DNA of 64,000 nucleotides from JABDIY01 sp963751955 (GTDB lineage Bacteria; Actinomycetota; Acidimicrobiia; Acidimicrobiales; SZUA-35). A program made the translations under genes and the position numbers. Position 1 is the first letter of the stretch. Each line of letters opens with the position of its first letter. Of the stretch, positions 55,016 through 64,000 are shown piece by piece. The notes under the pieces were generated by a model. The model had not been told where the DNA came from, did no database searches, and saw only the letters and a list, made by a program, of their open reading frames with translations. The stretch is taken from NCBI GenBank assembly GCA_963751955.1, contig CAVVWM010000008.1, positions 186,001-250,000 of the forward strand. The letters run 5' to 3'.

Positions 55016-56251
55016 CTACGTGCGTTGTGTGCCTACGGTGAGCTCGTTGAAGGGCACTCCGCGGTCGACCGAGATGTCGCGGGGGAGTCCCAGAACTCGA
55101 TCGCCGATGATGTTCTTCTGGATCTCATCGGTTCCGCCAGCGATCGAGGATTGGAACGAGTTCAGCGTGTACCGAGCTAGCTCAGCACCGGCACCTTCAC
55201 CGTCGGGAGTCTCGGTATCAGCCGACCACGCCAACGACGCGGGCCCTCGCATGTTCATCAGCACTTCTCGCATGCGCCAGTGGATCTTGGACCCGAAGAG
55301 TTTGCCGAGCGACCCAGCTGGTCCGGGTGCCCTTCCAGCTTTCATCTCGGCTCGGGTTCGAATGGCCATCAGGGCTTTGGTGGTCTCCATGCTGTAGATC
55401 TCCATCATCTGCTGACGCATCACGGGGTTCTCCAGCTGACCGTTTTCCCGTGCCGCCGCTTTGAGCAGTTTGAACACAGGTTGGTTGATCTTGCCGCTAC
55501 CTATCGTGCCGATGGCGACCCGTTCGTACATGAGCATGGCGGTTGCCTGGTTCCAGCCGTTGTTCACCTCACCCAGGAGATGATCGGTTCGTATTCGAAC
55601 GTCGCTGAAGAACACCTCGTTGAAGTGGCGACCACCGTCGATCTGGTGGATCGGACGAATCTCGACCCCCGGCGCGTTCATCGGAAGGATGAACATGGAG
55701 ATTCCAGCGTGTTTCACCGCCTCAGGGTTTGTGCGGGCGACCAAGACTCCGTAGTCGCTCTTGTGGGCCAGCGTTGTCCATACCTTCTGGCCGTTGATGA
55801 TCCACTCATCTCCGTCACGCTCGGCCTTGGTCTGGAGGCTGGCCACATCCGAGCCGGCCCCTGGTTCAGAGAACATCTGGCACCACAGGCTTCGACCGGA
55901 GATGATGTCGGGCATGAAGGTCTTCTTCTGTTCTTGGGTGCCGAAGTCGTTGAGTACCGGGAGGCACATTCCGTGACTGATGATGAACTCGGTGCCCATG
56001 AACGGGTACTTCGATGACTCTTCGCGCAAGATTCGATCATGAGCCTTGGTGAGGCCAGCGCCCCCAAACTCAGTGGCATAGGTGGCTCCACCGAGGCCGG
56101 CGTCGGCGAGGTTCGCGTAGAACTTGCGAGCGTCGTCGTAGGTAGGGTTGGAAACGGTGTTGGAGTCGAGGAACTCACGAACCTGGGCTCGAAACGCCTC
56201 CGCCTCTTCGGCGGTAAGGGTGGCCTGATTGGAACTACTGTCGGCTGCCAT
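55016..56251 (-). CDS. Acyl-CoA dehydrogenase
   Basis: ATG 56251 (MAADSSSNQATLTAEEAEAF) gives 411 residues. GGATYATEFGGAGLTKAHDRIL and CQMFSEPGAGSDVASLQTKAERDGDEWIINGQKVWTT are the FAD/substrate blocks; FLPMNAPGVEIRPI, ERVAIGTIGSGKI and GGTDEIQKNIIGDRVLGLPRD finish the fold. It takes the first step of beta-oxidation. The first gene of the divergent pair with marR; the promoter palindrome abuts both. Confidence 0.9.
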   Translation of the reverse strand: MAADSSSNQATLTAEEAEAFRAQVREFLDSNTVSNPTYDDARKFYANLADAGLGGATYATEFGGAGLTKAHDRILREESSKYPFMGTEFIISHGMCLPVLNDFGTQEQKKTFMPDIISGRSLWCQMFSEPGAGSDVASLQTKAERDGDEWIINGQKVWTTLAHKSDYGVLVARTNPEAVKHAGISMFILPMNAPGVEIRPIHQIDGGRHFNEVFFSDVRIRTDHLLGEVNNGWNQATAMLMYERVAIGTIGSGKINQPVFKLLKAAARENGQLENPVMRQQMMEIYSMETTKALMAIRTRAEMKAGRAPGPAGSLGKLFGSKIHWRMREVLMNMRGPASLAWSADTETPDGEGAGAELARYTLNSFQSSIAGGTDEIQKNIIGDRVLGLPRDISVDRGVPFNELTVGTQRT

Positions 56252-56255
56252 GCTG

Positions 56256-56293
56256 TTGACTGTACTGTGGCAAACTGTATAGTGCCATACAGT
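56256..56293. promoter_or_regulatory. marR promoter overlapped by a perfect palindrome
   Basis: TTGACT (56256-56261) and TATAGT (56278-56283), 16 bases apart, form a near-consensus promoter for marR. ACTGTAT (56274-56280) and ATACAGT (56287-56293) are perfect reverse complements around AGTGCC and cover the -10 element and start. A further half-site, GACTGTAC, lies at 56258-56265. This is the expected operator for the MarR protein itself and for the divergent acyl-CoA dehydrogenase. Confidence 0.7.
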
Positions 56294-56294
56294 C

Positions 56295-56807
56295 ATGGAT
56301 GCGAAAGCCTTGAAAGCGAGCAACCCCGACGTGGGACCAGCAGAACTCGAGCGGTATCCATGGCACCGGGTCGAGAGCACATTGATGGCGACGGCTCGTT
56401 GTATTCGAACCGCTTACGATGACGCCTTCGCCGAACTCGACCTCAACCTCACTTCAGCGAGCCTTCTTATGTACGTGGTCGAGCAAGGCGGCACCTCCCA
56501 GACGGCACTGGCTGAGGTGCTCGATGTAGGCCGTGCTGCCGCTGGAGCGATCGTTGACCGGCTTTCCGAGCGGGGTCTGGTCGAACGGCGAGCCGACGTG
56601 CAGGATCGTCGTGTCTGGCTCGTATCCGCTACAGCTGAGGGCGAGGAGATGGCTGGTCGAATCAGCGCCATCGACAGCGAGGTAGCTTCTCAGCTTCGAA
56701 ACGGGATCGATAGGAGCGAGCGGCAAGTGCTGGCCGCCGTGCTTGTCCGAATGCAAACAAACCTGCTCGGCAACGAGCACCACCCCACAACCACTTTCAG
56801 TCAATAA
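56295..56807 (+). CDS. MarR-family transcriptional regulator
   Basis: 170 residues: a winged-helix core (LTSASLLMYVVEQGGTSQTALAEVLDVGRAAAGAIVDRLSERGLVERRADVQDRRVWLV). ATG 56295 comes one base after the palindrome. There is no ribosome site and the promoter -10 is only 11 bases away, so the mRNA is probably leaderless. It is divergent from the acyl-CoA dehydrogenase and upstream of the thiolase, so it probably senses an acyl-CoA or fatty acid and controls this beta-oxidation set. Confidence 0.87.
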   Translation: MDAKALKASNPDVGPAELERYPWHRVESTLMATARCIRTAYDDAFAELDLNLTSASLLMYVVEQGGTSQTALAEVLDVGRAAAGAIVDRLSERGLVERRADVQDRRVWLVSATAEGEEMAGRISAIDSEVASQLRNGIDRSERQVLAAVLVRMQTNLLGNEHHPTTTFSQ

Positions 56808-56819
56808 CTAGGAGCAATC

Positions 56820-57995
56820 ATGGAAATTCAAGAAGCGGTCATCATCGATGCGGTGCGGACGCCGGCGGGGAAACGGAACGGGATGTTGGCCGACTGGCAC
56901 CCTGCAGCGCTGGCCGGACATGTGCTGAAGGCTCTCGAGGAGCGCAACGGGATCGATCCGGCAATCGTCGACGATGTCATCATGGGCTGTGTCTCCCAGG
57001 TGGGGGAGCAGACCTTCAACATAGGCCGGAACGCTGTGCTGGCTGCCGGCTGGCCCGAGTCTGTACCGGCAACGACGGTAGATCGTCAATGTGGATCCTC
57101 CCAGCAAGCGGTGCACTTCGCCGCCCAAGGAGTGATGTCGGGTGCCTACGACGTCGTCGTCGCCGCCGGCGTGGAAGCGATGAGTCGAGTTCCCATGTTG
57201 TCGTCGATGGGTACCGATCTCGGCTTCCCCTTCCCACAGGAAGTCCAGGATCGCTACGCGGAGACCGGACTGCCCTCCCAAGGCATCGGTGCCGACATGA
57301 TCGCTGACGAGTACGGCATCAGCCGTGAGGACCTTGATGTCTTTGCTGCGGAAAGTCAGCGTCGTGCGGCCGTGGCCACCGACGAGGGCCGATTCGAGAA
57401 CGAGATCATCCCGGTCCCGGTCACCATCGACGGAGAAACGATCATGATGACCAAGGACGAGGGGATCCGCGAGGGTACGACGGCGGAGAAGCTCGCCACC
57501 CTGAAGCCCGCGTTCCAGGAGAACGGCCGGGTTACCGCCGGCAACTCCAGTCAGATCAGCGATGGTGCGTCTGCGGTTCTGATCATGAGCGCAGCCAAAG
57601 CCAAGGAATTGGGACTGAAACCGCGGGCTCGCTTTCACAGTTTCGCGGTTGTCGGAACCGACCCGGTCACAATGCTCAAGGGTCCGATCCCGGCCACCGA
57701 GAAGATCCTCGGCCGCTCCGGTTTGTCGATGGATGAGATCGACCTATTCGAGGTCAACGAAGCCTTTGCCTCAGTTGTGCTGGCGTGGCAGAAAGAACAC
57801 GGTGCGGATCTCGACAAGACCAACGTGAATGGTGGTGCGATCGCTCTGGGCCATCCGCTCGGGTGCTCGGGAACCAAGCTGATGACCACCTTGGTGAACG
57901 AACTAGAGCGCACCGGCGGGCGCTATGGCCTCCAGACGATGTGCGAAGGCGGCGGCCTCGCCAACGCGACGATTATCGAACGTATCGACGCCTAG
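56820..57995 (+). CDS. Acetyl-CoA acetyltransferase (thiolase)
   Basis: 391 residues from ATG 56820 with AGGAG upstream (56811-56815). VDRQCGSSQQAVHFA has the catalytic Cys91. NGGAIALGHPLGCSG and TMCEGGGLANATIIERI carry the His and Cys of the other half. It cleaves 3-ketoacyl-CoA with CoA, or condenses acetyl-CoA. The location after marR and near the divergent acyl-CoA dehydrogenase suggests the last step of a regulated beta-oxidation module. Confidence 0.9.
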   Translation: MEIQEAVIIDAVRTPAGKRNGMLADWHPAALAGHVLKALEERNGIDPAIVDDVIMGCVSQVGEQTFNIGRNAVLAAGWPESVPATTVDRQCGSSQQAVHFAAQGVMSGAYDVVVAAGVEAMSRVPMLSSMGTDLGFPFPQEVQDRYAETGLPSQGIGADMIADEYGISREDLDVFAAESQRRAAVATDEGRFENEIIPVPVTIDGETIMMTKDEGIREGTTAEKLATLKPAFQENGRVTAGNSSQISDGASAVLIMSAAKAKELGLKPRARFHSFAVVGTDPVTMLKGPIPATEKILGRSGLSMDEIDLFEVNEAFASVVLAWQKEHGADLDKTNVNGGAIALGHPLGCSGTKLMTTLVNELERTGGRYGLQTMCEGGGLANATIIERIDA

Positions 57996-58029
57996 CTCCT
58001 CTGCGTAACCCTCTGCGAACCCCTTGCGC

Positions 58030-58072
58030 AAATTCCGTTCCGGCACCACATCTCGCCGAAATTCCGTCCCGG
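58030..58072. repeat. REP-like direct repeat
   Basis: AAATTCCGTTCCGG (58030-58043) and AAATTCCGTCCCGG (58059-58072) match in 13 of 14 bases, 29 bases apart. The second continues GGACAC. Sequences of this kind occur as REP elements near IS200-like Y1 transposases in many bacteria, but no transposase is present here. Confidence 0.45.
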
Positions 58073-58150
58073 GGACACACTGGGTGTAGTCCTCGAACGG
58101 AAGAACGGGGAAATGTGGTGGGGGAACGGCAGAAGCGCTAGAACAGCTCA

Positions 58151-58999
58151 ATGGAAGGTGCGATCGGGTTCTTACATCCGGGCTCGATGGGATCGGGCGT
58201 TGGGGCTGCGTGCTCAGGTGATCGGCTGTGGGCCAGCGAGGGGCGCTCGGCGGCAACGGCTGCCCGTGCCGAGGCTGCGGGGTTCCTCGACTGCGTCACG
58301 CTGTCCGGGATGGTCGATCAGGCATCGGTGATTGTGTCGATCTGTCCTCCGGATCAGGCGTTGAACGTGGCGACCGACGTGGCCGATCTCGGTTTCGCGG
58401 GCTTGTACGTTGACGCCAACGCAATCGCTCCCGCGACAACGATTCGGATCGCTCAACTCTTCGAGCACTGCCTCGACGGCGGTATTGTCGGTCCTCCACC
58501 TCAGGAAGCTGGAACGACTCGCCTCTACCTGTCCGGCGACAGCCCGACTGCATCGAATCTGGCTGATCGTTGGAGTGATTCCGCTCTGGCTGTTCATGTC
58601 ATGGCCGGCGACGTTGGGGCTGCGTCGGCTCTCAAAATGTGTTTCGCAGCATGGGGCAAACACAACTACGCCCTGCTGCTGGCCATCAATGCCGTGGCCC
58701 GATCGTTTGGTGTTACCGACGATCTGCACGACGAATGGGCCATTTCGCGACCCGATCACCAAGAACGATCAGAGTTCGCAGTCAAGAACACCTCATATCG
58801 AGCGTGGCGCTGGCACGGTGAGATGTACGAGATCGCCGCGACCTTTGCCGAAGCGGGATTACCCGCAGAGTTCCACCACGGCGCAGCCGAGATCTATCAG
58901 AAGATGGCGAGGTTCAAGGACCAACCCACCCCTTCGTTGAACGAGGTGCTCGACGTTCTGCTCGATAGCGAGTTTGAGGGGCCAGCGCAGACATCATGA
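58151..58999 (+). CDS. Rossmann-fold oxidoreductase, 6-phosphogluconate dehydrogenase-like (DUF1932)
   Basis: 282 residues. IGFLHPGSMGSGVGAACSGDRLWASEGR is a Rossmann start a few residues shorter than usual; a small compensated indel is possible. SVIVSICPPDQALNVA and LYVDANAIAPATTIRI match the NAD-binding 6PGDH group. The C-terminal DUF1932-like helices have ALKMCFAAWGKHNYALLLAINAVARSFG. Substrate unknown. Its stop overlaps the next start (ATGA). Confidence 0.75.
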   Translation: MEGAIGFLHPGSMGSGVGAACSGDRLWASEGRSAATAARAEAAGFLDCVTLSGMVDQASVIVSICPPDQALNVATDVADLGFAGLYVDANAIAPATTIRIAQLFEHCLDGGIVGPPPQEAGTTRLYLSGDSPTASNLADRWSDSALAVHVMAGDVGAASALKMCFAAWGKHNYALLLAINAVARSFGVTDDLHDEWAISRPDHQERSEFAVKNTSYRAWRWHGEMYEIAATFAEAGLPAEFHHGAAEIYQKMARFKDQPTPSLNEVLDVLLDSEFEGPAQTS

Positions 59000-59862
59000 C
59001 TACGACAGTGATCATCACCGGAACTGGAACGCCCCAGCTCAGCGCAGAACGAGCCGGCCCCGGAGTCCTGGTTCAGTACTCCGACCCCGACGGTGCCAAT
59101 ACCAACATTCAGATCGATACCGGACGGATGACGTTGGCCCGATTGATGGAAGTCGGGGTTGAGCCAGCGCAACTCGACGCCATCTTCCTCACCCACTATC
59201 ACAGCGACCATCTCGTCGGCCTGACAGACATTCTGCTGTCACACTGGGTGATGGATCGTTTTGATGAAAATCCCCGAATCCCGGTGGTTGCGCCTCTCGG
59301 CTCCACGACCCGGTTTGTCGATCGGATGTTTGACATCTGGGATCACGATCTGGAGGTGAGGGCACAACACAATGGCCGCGCTCCCCATCCCAAGGTCGAG
59401 CTTGTCGGTTTTGATGTTCCCGATGCACCCACCGAGGTGTGGTCGAGGGGCGAGGTGCACGTGATCGCAGGTCAGGTCCGTCACGAGCCGGTGGTTGGTG
59501 CCGTCGGCTACCGCATCGAAACCCCCGACGGCGTTGTGGCGATCAGCGGAGATACCACGGTCTGTCCCGAAATGGCAACCCTCTCCGCCGGCGTGGATGT
59601 TCTGGTCTATGAGGCCATGCGGACTGACGAAATACGAAAGCGCCCGCCGCACCTTCACTACATCATCGACTACCACGCTGACACCCGAGAGATAGGCGCA
59701 CAGGCGGCCGAGCTCGACGTTCCTCGCCTCATGCTGACCCATTTGATTCCTCAACCCCGCTCCGAAGATGACAAGCGGTGCTTCGTCGACGAGGTTCGTG
59801 AAGGCGGCTATCAGGGTGAAGTGATGGTGTGTGACGACCTGGACTCGGTCACTCTGGAGTGA
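58996..59862 (+). CDS. Metallo-beta-lactamase-fold hydrolase (RNase Z-like)
   Basis: 288 residues. TGTGTPQLSAERAGPGVLVQY opens the fold. IFLTHYHSDHLVG is the canonical HxHxDH. VAISGDTTVCPEM, and the final LMLTHLIPQ, supply the remaining metal ligands. The layout resembles RNase Z-like and arylsulfatase-like MBL enzymes. It is translationally coupled to the oxidoreductase upstream. Confidence 0.82.
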   Translation: MTTTVIITGTGTPQLSAERAGPGVLVQYSDPDGANTNIQIDTGRMTLARLMEVGVEPAQLDAIFLTHYHSDHLVGLTDILLSHWVMDRFDENPRIPVVAPLGSTTRFVDRMFDIWDHDLEVRAQHNGRAPHPKVELVGFDVPDAPTEVWSRGEVHVIAGQVRHEPVVGAVGYRIETPDGVVAISGDTTVCPEMATLSAGVDVLVYEAMRTDEIRKRPPHLHYIIDYHADTREIGAQAAELDVPRLMLTHLIPQPRSEDDKRCFVDEVREGGYQGEVMVCDDLDSVTLE

Positions 59863-59922
59863 GGTGTTCCGGGTGGCCGGTGTTGTCAGCTGGCGATCAG
59901 ACCTCGCTGGCCGTGAATGGCT

Positions 59923-60561
59923 CTAGTCGAGGTTGACCCTACGGGCGAGGTGCCTGCGGAAAGCTGCGAGCTCCGCTTTGGTCCCATGTTGGCCCGTCAT
60001 GGCCATGAGATACTTCGGAAGCAGCTGCAGCCTTTCGGGTATCGGCTCAACGGTGTTGACGGCGTAGTAGCCCACCTGGCTGTGATAGAGCAGCCGCGCT
60101 CTGACGGTTGCTTCGACGGGTTCGAAGTCGTGGTGTAAGAACATCTCGACCAGGGAGTCAAGACGTGCCTTGTCGGCGTCGGCGACCCGGGCGGCGATCA
60201 GTTCATTTCGGCGGGCCCACTCTCGAACCGAGAGGTCGAGTGCGGCGTGGTACAGCCGAGGGTCGGCCCAGCACTCGAACACACCCAAGCAGGCGGCCAC
60301 GATGGTTTCAGCTTCGCGTTCAGCGCGTCCCACGATTGATGTGGTGTTGTGGTACCACAACGAAAGGAGTTCATTTCTCAGCTCTTCAGGATCCTGGAAA
60401 TACCAGTAGAAACTGGACCTCGAGACTCCCAACACGCTGGCCAGATTGAGGATTCGGATCTGGTCGATCGGTTCATTCTCGAGCGCTGTCAGAGCGGCTT
60501 CGATCCAGTCCTGCCGCGTAGCCTTGGTTCGCGTTTGCACGAGGTGAGGATCTGGTGTCAT
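59923..60561 (-). CDS. TetR-family transcriptional regulator
   Basis: 212 residues. An N-terminal HTH (RQDWIEAALTALENEPIDQIRILNLASVLGVSRSSFYWYFQDPEELRNELL) precedes a ligand domain with HAALDLSVREWARRNELIAARVADADKARLDSLVEMF. It is convergent with the MBL gene and 135 bases from metH. The target and ligand are unknown. Confidence 0.87.
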   Translation of the reverse strand: MTPDPHLVQTRTKATRQDWIEAALTALENEPIDQIRILNLASVLGVSRSSFYWYFQDPEELRNELLSLWYHNTTSIVGRAEREAETIVAACLGVFECWADPRLYHAALDLSVREWARRNELIAARVADADKARLDSLVEMFLHHDFEPVEATVRARLLYHSQVGYYAVNTVEPIPERLQLLPKYLMAMTGQHGTKAELAAFRRHLARRVNLD

Positions 60562-60658
60562 GGATTCAGTCTGGCGAGGTGCGGGTCTTCGTGTGGGCGC
60601 GGTTGAACGAACTGGTCGATCGGGTGCCTGTTGGGAAGGCTACCCTCTTGCTCCAGCC

Positions 60659-60671
60659 GAGGCCAGGCCTC
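60659..60671. repeat. Short inverted repeat near the metH end
   Basis: GAGGCC-A-GGCCTC lies in the 134-base gap between the tetR start and the metH stop. The one-base loop makes a hairpin unlikely as drawn, and an operator is the alternative. No gene is seen in this gap. Confidence 0.3.
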
Positions 60672-60695
60672 AGTCGCCTCAGAGACGGCGGAGCC

Positions 60696-63600
60696 TCACA
60701 TCACCGGAGCCAGCCACCGGGCAGCCTCTTCAACTGTCATTCCCTTGCGATCTGCGTAGTCGGCCAGCTGATCGGCCAAGACCTTACGCACTCCGAAGTA
60801 ACGGCTGTCGGGGTGGGCGAAGTAGAGCCCGCTGACCGATGCCGCCGGGCTCATCGCGAAGCTCTCGGTAAGGTGGACGTCGATCCGCTCGGGGACCTCC
60901 AGGAGCTCGAAGATCGTCCGCTTCTCCGTGTGATCCGGACAGGCGGGGTATCCGGGAGCTGGGCGAATGCCTCGGTAGCGCTCCTTCACGAGCTCTTGGT
61001 TCGTGAACGTGTCGGTCTGGTATCCCCATAGATCGGTTCGGACCCGATGATGCAGATACTCTGCGCTCGCCTCGGCAAAACGGTCGGCCAGTGCCTTGAG
61101 CATGATGCTCTGGTAGTCGTCATGTGCCCGCTCGAAGGCTGCGCACCGATCGGCCACCCCGGTACCGGTCGATACGCAGAACGCTCCGATGTAGTCCTTG
61201 ACCCCGGATTCGACGGGGGCCACGAAATCGGCAAGCGCGAAGTTGGGGCGATCGTCGGCATGTACAACTTGCTGGCGGAGCGTGTGAAGAGTTGCTAGCC
61301 GCGTCGTTCGGGTTCGATCGGTGAAGACCGTGATGTCATCACCCACGCTGTTGGCCGACCAGAATCCGGCCACTGCCTTTGCCTGTAGCCACTTCTCTTG
61401 GATGATCTTGTCGAGCATCTCCTCGGCGTCTCGAAGTAGACCGCGAGCAACCTTGCCGACCACATCATCATCCAGGATTCGCGGATAGGTCCCGACCAGA
61501 TCCCATGTGCGGAAGAACGGGGTCCAGTCGATGTAGTCCCGTAACGTTTCGAGCGCAATGTCGCTGATTGTCTCCACTCCGGCGAAGGTCGGTTCGGTCG
61601 GGGTCGACGTCGCCCAGTTGATGTCCACTTTGTTGGCACGAGCGGCATCGAGGTCGAGCGACCGGGGTGCGTTCTTCGCATTTGCTCGACCTCTGCGTAC
61701 CTCGGCGTAGTCCGCCTTGGTTTCGGCGACGAACTTGGCCTGGTCATCACCGAGTAATTGGGATACAACGCCCACCGCCCGCGAGGCGTCGACGACATGG
61801 ATCACCGCGCTGTCATAGGCAGGGTCAATTTTGACAGCCGTGTGAACACGGCTGGTAGTTGCGCCGCCGATCAACAGAGGAATGTCGAATCCTTCTTCCT
61901 GCATCTGTCCGGCCACGTGGACCATCTCATCGAGGCTCGGCGTGATGAGTCCCGAAACTCCGATGACGTCGGCACCGATCTCGCTGGCGGTTCGCAGGAT
62001 CTTCTCTGCCGGAACCATCACCCCAAGGTCTGTGACTTCGTAGTTGTTGCAGCGGAGGACGACGCCAACGATGTTCTTGCCGATGTCGTGTACGTCTCCC
62101 TTGGCCGTTGCCATCACCACCTTGCCTACGACGCGGGGTTTGCCCCCCTCATCGGACATGAACGGCTCGAGGTGGGCAACCGCTTTCTTCATCACGCGTG
62201 CGCTTTTGACCACCTGGGGGAGGAACATTCGGCCTGAGCCGAAAAGGTCACCGACGGTATTCATGCCGTCCATCAGCGGACCCTCGATCACGCTAAGCGC
62301 GCTCGCCGCACTGACGCGGGCCTCTTCGGCGTCGTCGACGACGAACTCGTCCAGCCCGTGGACGAGGGCGTGTACCAGTCGACCGTGGACCGACAGGGTC
62401 CGCCATGTTTTGTCCTCGGCTTTGGCGGCGGCGGAGGACTTGGCGTCGGACGCCACGTCGATCAGGCGTTCGGTTGCGTCGGCACGACGGTTGAGGATCA
62501 CGTCTTCGATCCGTTCGATCAGATCGTCGGGGATGTCCTCATAGACGGGCAGCCGACCGGCGTTGACTATCGCCATGTTGAGGCCGGCCCGGGTGGCGTG
62601 GAACAGGAAGACGGCGTGCATCGCCTCCCGTAGCGCATTGTTGCCTCGGAAACTGAACGAGAGGTTGCTCAGCCCGCCCGACACATTCACCCCAGCGCAG
62701 GTTCGACGGATTTCCCGCGCTGCGTCGATGAACGCCCGGCCGTAATCGTTGTGAGCCTCGATCCCGGTTGCGACGGCAAAGACATTCGGATCGAAGATGA
62801 TGTCGTGGGGGCTCATGCCCACCGTCTCGGTGAGGATCCGATAAGCCCGTTGGCAGACCTCGACCTTTCGTTCGTAGGTGTCGGCCTGGCCCTCCTCGTC
62901 GAAGGCCATCACCACGACCGCGGCACCGTACCGACGGGCCAGGACGGCGTGGTGGACGAACTCATCCTCACCCTCCTTGAGCGAGATCGAATTGATGATG
63001 CTCTTGCCCTGCACGCATCGAAGTCCAGCTTCGATCACGCTCCATTTGGAGGAATCGATCATCACCGGCACTCGGGTGATGTCCGGTTCAGTGGCAATGA
63101 GGTTCAGATACTGGACCATCGCCGCATGGGAGTCCAACATCCCTTCATCCATGTTGACGTCGATGATCTGGGCACCGTTTTCCACCTGGTCACGGGCGAC
63201 GGACACCGCTGCATCGAATTCACCGTTCAGAATCAGCCGAGCGAATCTGGCCGAACCGGTGACGTTGGTCCGCTCGCCAACGTTGACCAGAAGGCTCTGA
63301 TCGGTGATCGTCATCGGTTCGAGTCCCGAGAGCCTGGTCGCCTCGGGGACCTCGGGGATCTGGCGGGGCTGGTGCTTCCCGATGGCGCCGGCGATGGCGC
63401 GGATGTGGTCCGGGGTCGTCCCACAGCAGCCGCCGACCAGGTTGAGGATGCCCGTCGCCGCAAACTTCTCGATTACCGCTGCCATGGCCTCGGGTGTTTC
63501 GTCGTACTCGCCGAGTTCGTTCGGTAAACCAGCGTTTGGGTGGGCGCTCACCGCCGTATTGGCTACCCGGGACAGCTCGCCGATGTAGGGCTTCAATTCG

Positions 63601-64000
63601 GTGGCACCGAGGGCGCAGTTGAGGCCGACCGAGATCGGTTGAGCATGCTGGACCGAATACCAGAACGCCTCGGTGGTCTGCCCCGACAGGGTCCTGCCCG
63701 AGAGATCCGTGATCGTGCCCGAGATCATGATCGGCAGATCGATGTTGTGTTCGGTCGCGTACTCGTCGATGGCAAACAGGGCTGCTTTGGCGTTGAGCGT
63801 GTCGAAGATCGTCTCGACGAGAATGACGTCGGCTCCGCCGGCAACCAGCCCGTCCACAGCTTCGGCGTAGCTGGAGCGAAGCTGTTCGAAGGTGATGTCT
63901 CGGAATGCGGGATCGCTCACGTCGGGTGACATGCTGGCGGTTTTGTTGGTCGGACCAAGGACACCAGCTACCCACCGCATGCGACCGTCGGCCTCCGCAG
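60696..64000 (-). CDS. metH: Cobalamin-dependent methionine synthase, N-terminus outside the window
   Basis: The reading frame is open at the right edge. At least 1094 residues are present. They run from the homocysteine-binding barrel (end with VGGCCGTTPDHIR, zinc Cys pair) through the methyl-THF domain (VGERTNVTGSARFARL). The cap and B12 domain follow, with DVHDIGKNIVGVVL (cobalamin-binding His). The C-terminal reactivation domain ends TVEEAARWLAPVM. It transfers the methyl group of methyl-THF to homocysteine, closing the one-carbon route started by folD, fhs and metF. Only the first part of the homocysteine domain is missing. Confidence 0.95.
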   Translation of the reverse strand, partial: AEADGRMRWVAGVLGPTNKTASMSPDVSDPAFRDITFEQLRSSYAEAVDGLVAGGADVILVETIFDTLNAKAALFAIDEYATEHNIDLPIMISGTITDLSGRTLSGQTTEAFWYSVQHAQPISVGLNCALGATELKPYIGELSRVANTAVSAHPNAGLPNELGEYDETPEAMAAVIEKFAATGILNLVGGCCGTTPDHIRAIAGAIGKHQPRQIPEVPEATRLSGLEPMTITDQSLLVNVGERTNVTGSARFARLILNGEFDAAVSVARDQVENGAQIIDVNMDEGMLDSHAAMVQYLNLIATEPDITRVPVMIDSSKWSVIEAGLRCVQGKSIINSISLKEGEDEFVHHAVLARRYGAAVVVMAFDEEGQADTYERKVEVCQRAYRILTETVGMSPHDIIFDPNVFAVATGIEAHNDYGRAFIDAAREIRRTCAGVNVSGGLSNLSFSFRGNNALREAMHAVFLFHATRAGLNMAIVNAGRLPVYEDIPDDLIERIEDVILNRRADATERLIDVASDAKSSAAAKAEDKTWRTLSVHGRLVHALVHGLDEFVVDDAEEARVSAASALSVIEGPLMDGMNTVGDLFGSGRMFLPQVVKSARVMKKAVAHLEPFMSDEGGKPRVVGKVVMATAKGDVHDIGKNIVGVVLRCNNYEVTDLGVMVPAEKILRTASEIGADVIGVSGLITPSLDEMVHVAGQMQEEGFDIPLLIGGATTSRVHTAVKIDPAYDSAVIHVVDASRAVGVVSQLLGDDQAKFVAETKADYAEVRRGRANAKNAPRSLDLDAARANKVDINWATSTPTEPTFAGVETISDIALETLRDYIDWTPFFRTWDLVGTYPRILDDDVVGKVARGLLRDAEEMLDKIIQEKWLQAKAVAGFWSANSVGDDITVFTDRTRTTRLATLHTLRQQVVHADDRPNFALADFVAPVESGVKDYIGAFCVSTGTGVADRCAAFERAHDDYQSIMLKALADRFAEASAEYLHHRVRTDLWGYQTDTFTNQELVKERYRGIRPAPGYPACPDHTEKRTIFELLEVPERIDVHLTESFAMSPAASVSGLYFAHPDSRYFGVRKVLADQLADYADRKGMTVEEAARWLAPVM

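Noticed and set aside
1..64000. CRISPR arrays, phage or insertion sequences
   Set aside because: I saw no regularly spaced repeats, transposase or integrase genes, or structural phage genes. The only repeats are the short promoter and REP-like ones listed.

Overview
The window reads as a gene-dense, high-GC (about 60% by eye) actinobacterial chromosome segment. Actinobacterial-type features include a DinB-fold protein, a PIG-L deacetylase of the MshB/Mca type, SigE-like ECF sigma factors, lipoproteins with Thr-rich linkers and several probably leaderless genes. An uncultured Acidimicrobiia-like organism is my best guess, but there is no rRNA to confirm it. I see no phage, insertion sequence, CRISPR array, rRNA or tRNA.

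Layout. 1-5655: crotonase genes, a ferredoxin-metallohydrolase fusion and small membrane/stress genes. 5728-9406: a two-gene ABC exporter. 9691-14756: ilvE, then a SEC-C / methyltransferase / patatin run. 14819-16340: a VanY-like carboxypeptidase and a HesB-like selenoprotein. 16459-19925: one very large indolepyruvate:ferredoxin oxidoreductase gene. 20411-22161 and 26190-27688: two ECF sigma / membrane-partner pairs, with an MFS transporter, a predicted selenocysteine thioredoxin-like lipoprotein and a SagB-type oxidoreductase between them. 28448-41764: mixed housekeeping and accessory genes (phasin-like protein, lytic transglycosylase, form II CoxL, AlkB, PIG-L, UppP, AstA-like, geranylgeranyl-reductase-like). 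42112-45304: a translationally coupled M19 dipeptidase / unknown / DUF3726 operon. 45825-54826: a one-carbon region (FolD, dimethylglycine/sarcosine dehydrogenase-like, SelD, MetF-like, Fhs), which finds its partner in MetH at the right edge. 55016-60561: fatty-acid and MarR/TetR-regulated genes.

The main biological discovery is a selenocysteine signature. Three genes carry an in-frame TGA exactly where a catalytic or ligand cysteine sits in the family, each followed by a perfect hairpin: SelD (Sec17), a HesB-like protein (Sec32) and a TlpA/thioredoxin-like lipoprotein with a U-P-G-C active site (Sec109). The organism therefore very probably makes and uses selenocysteine, although selA, selB and tRNA-Sec are not in the window.

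The main caution is sequence quality. At least seven genes are split by one missing base, nearly always in a short A/T homopolymer, and the lytic transglycosylase carries several further indels. These look like read errors rather than pseudogenes. I give the reconstructed genes and mark each break.
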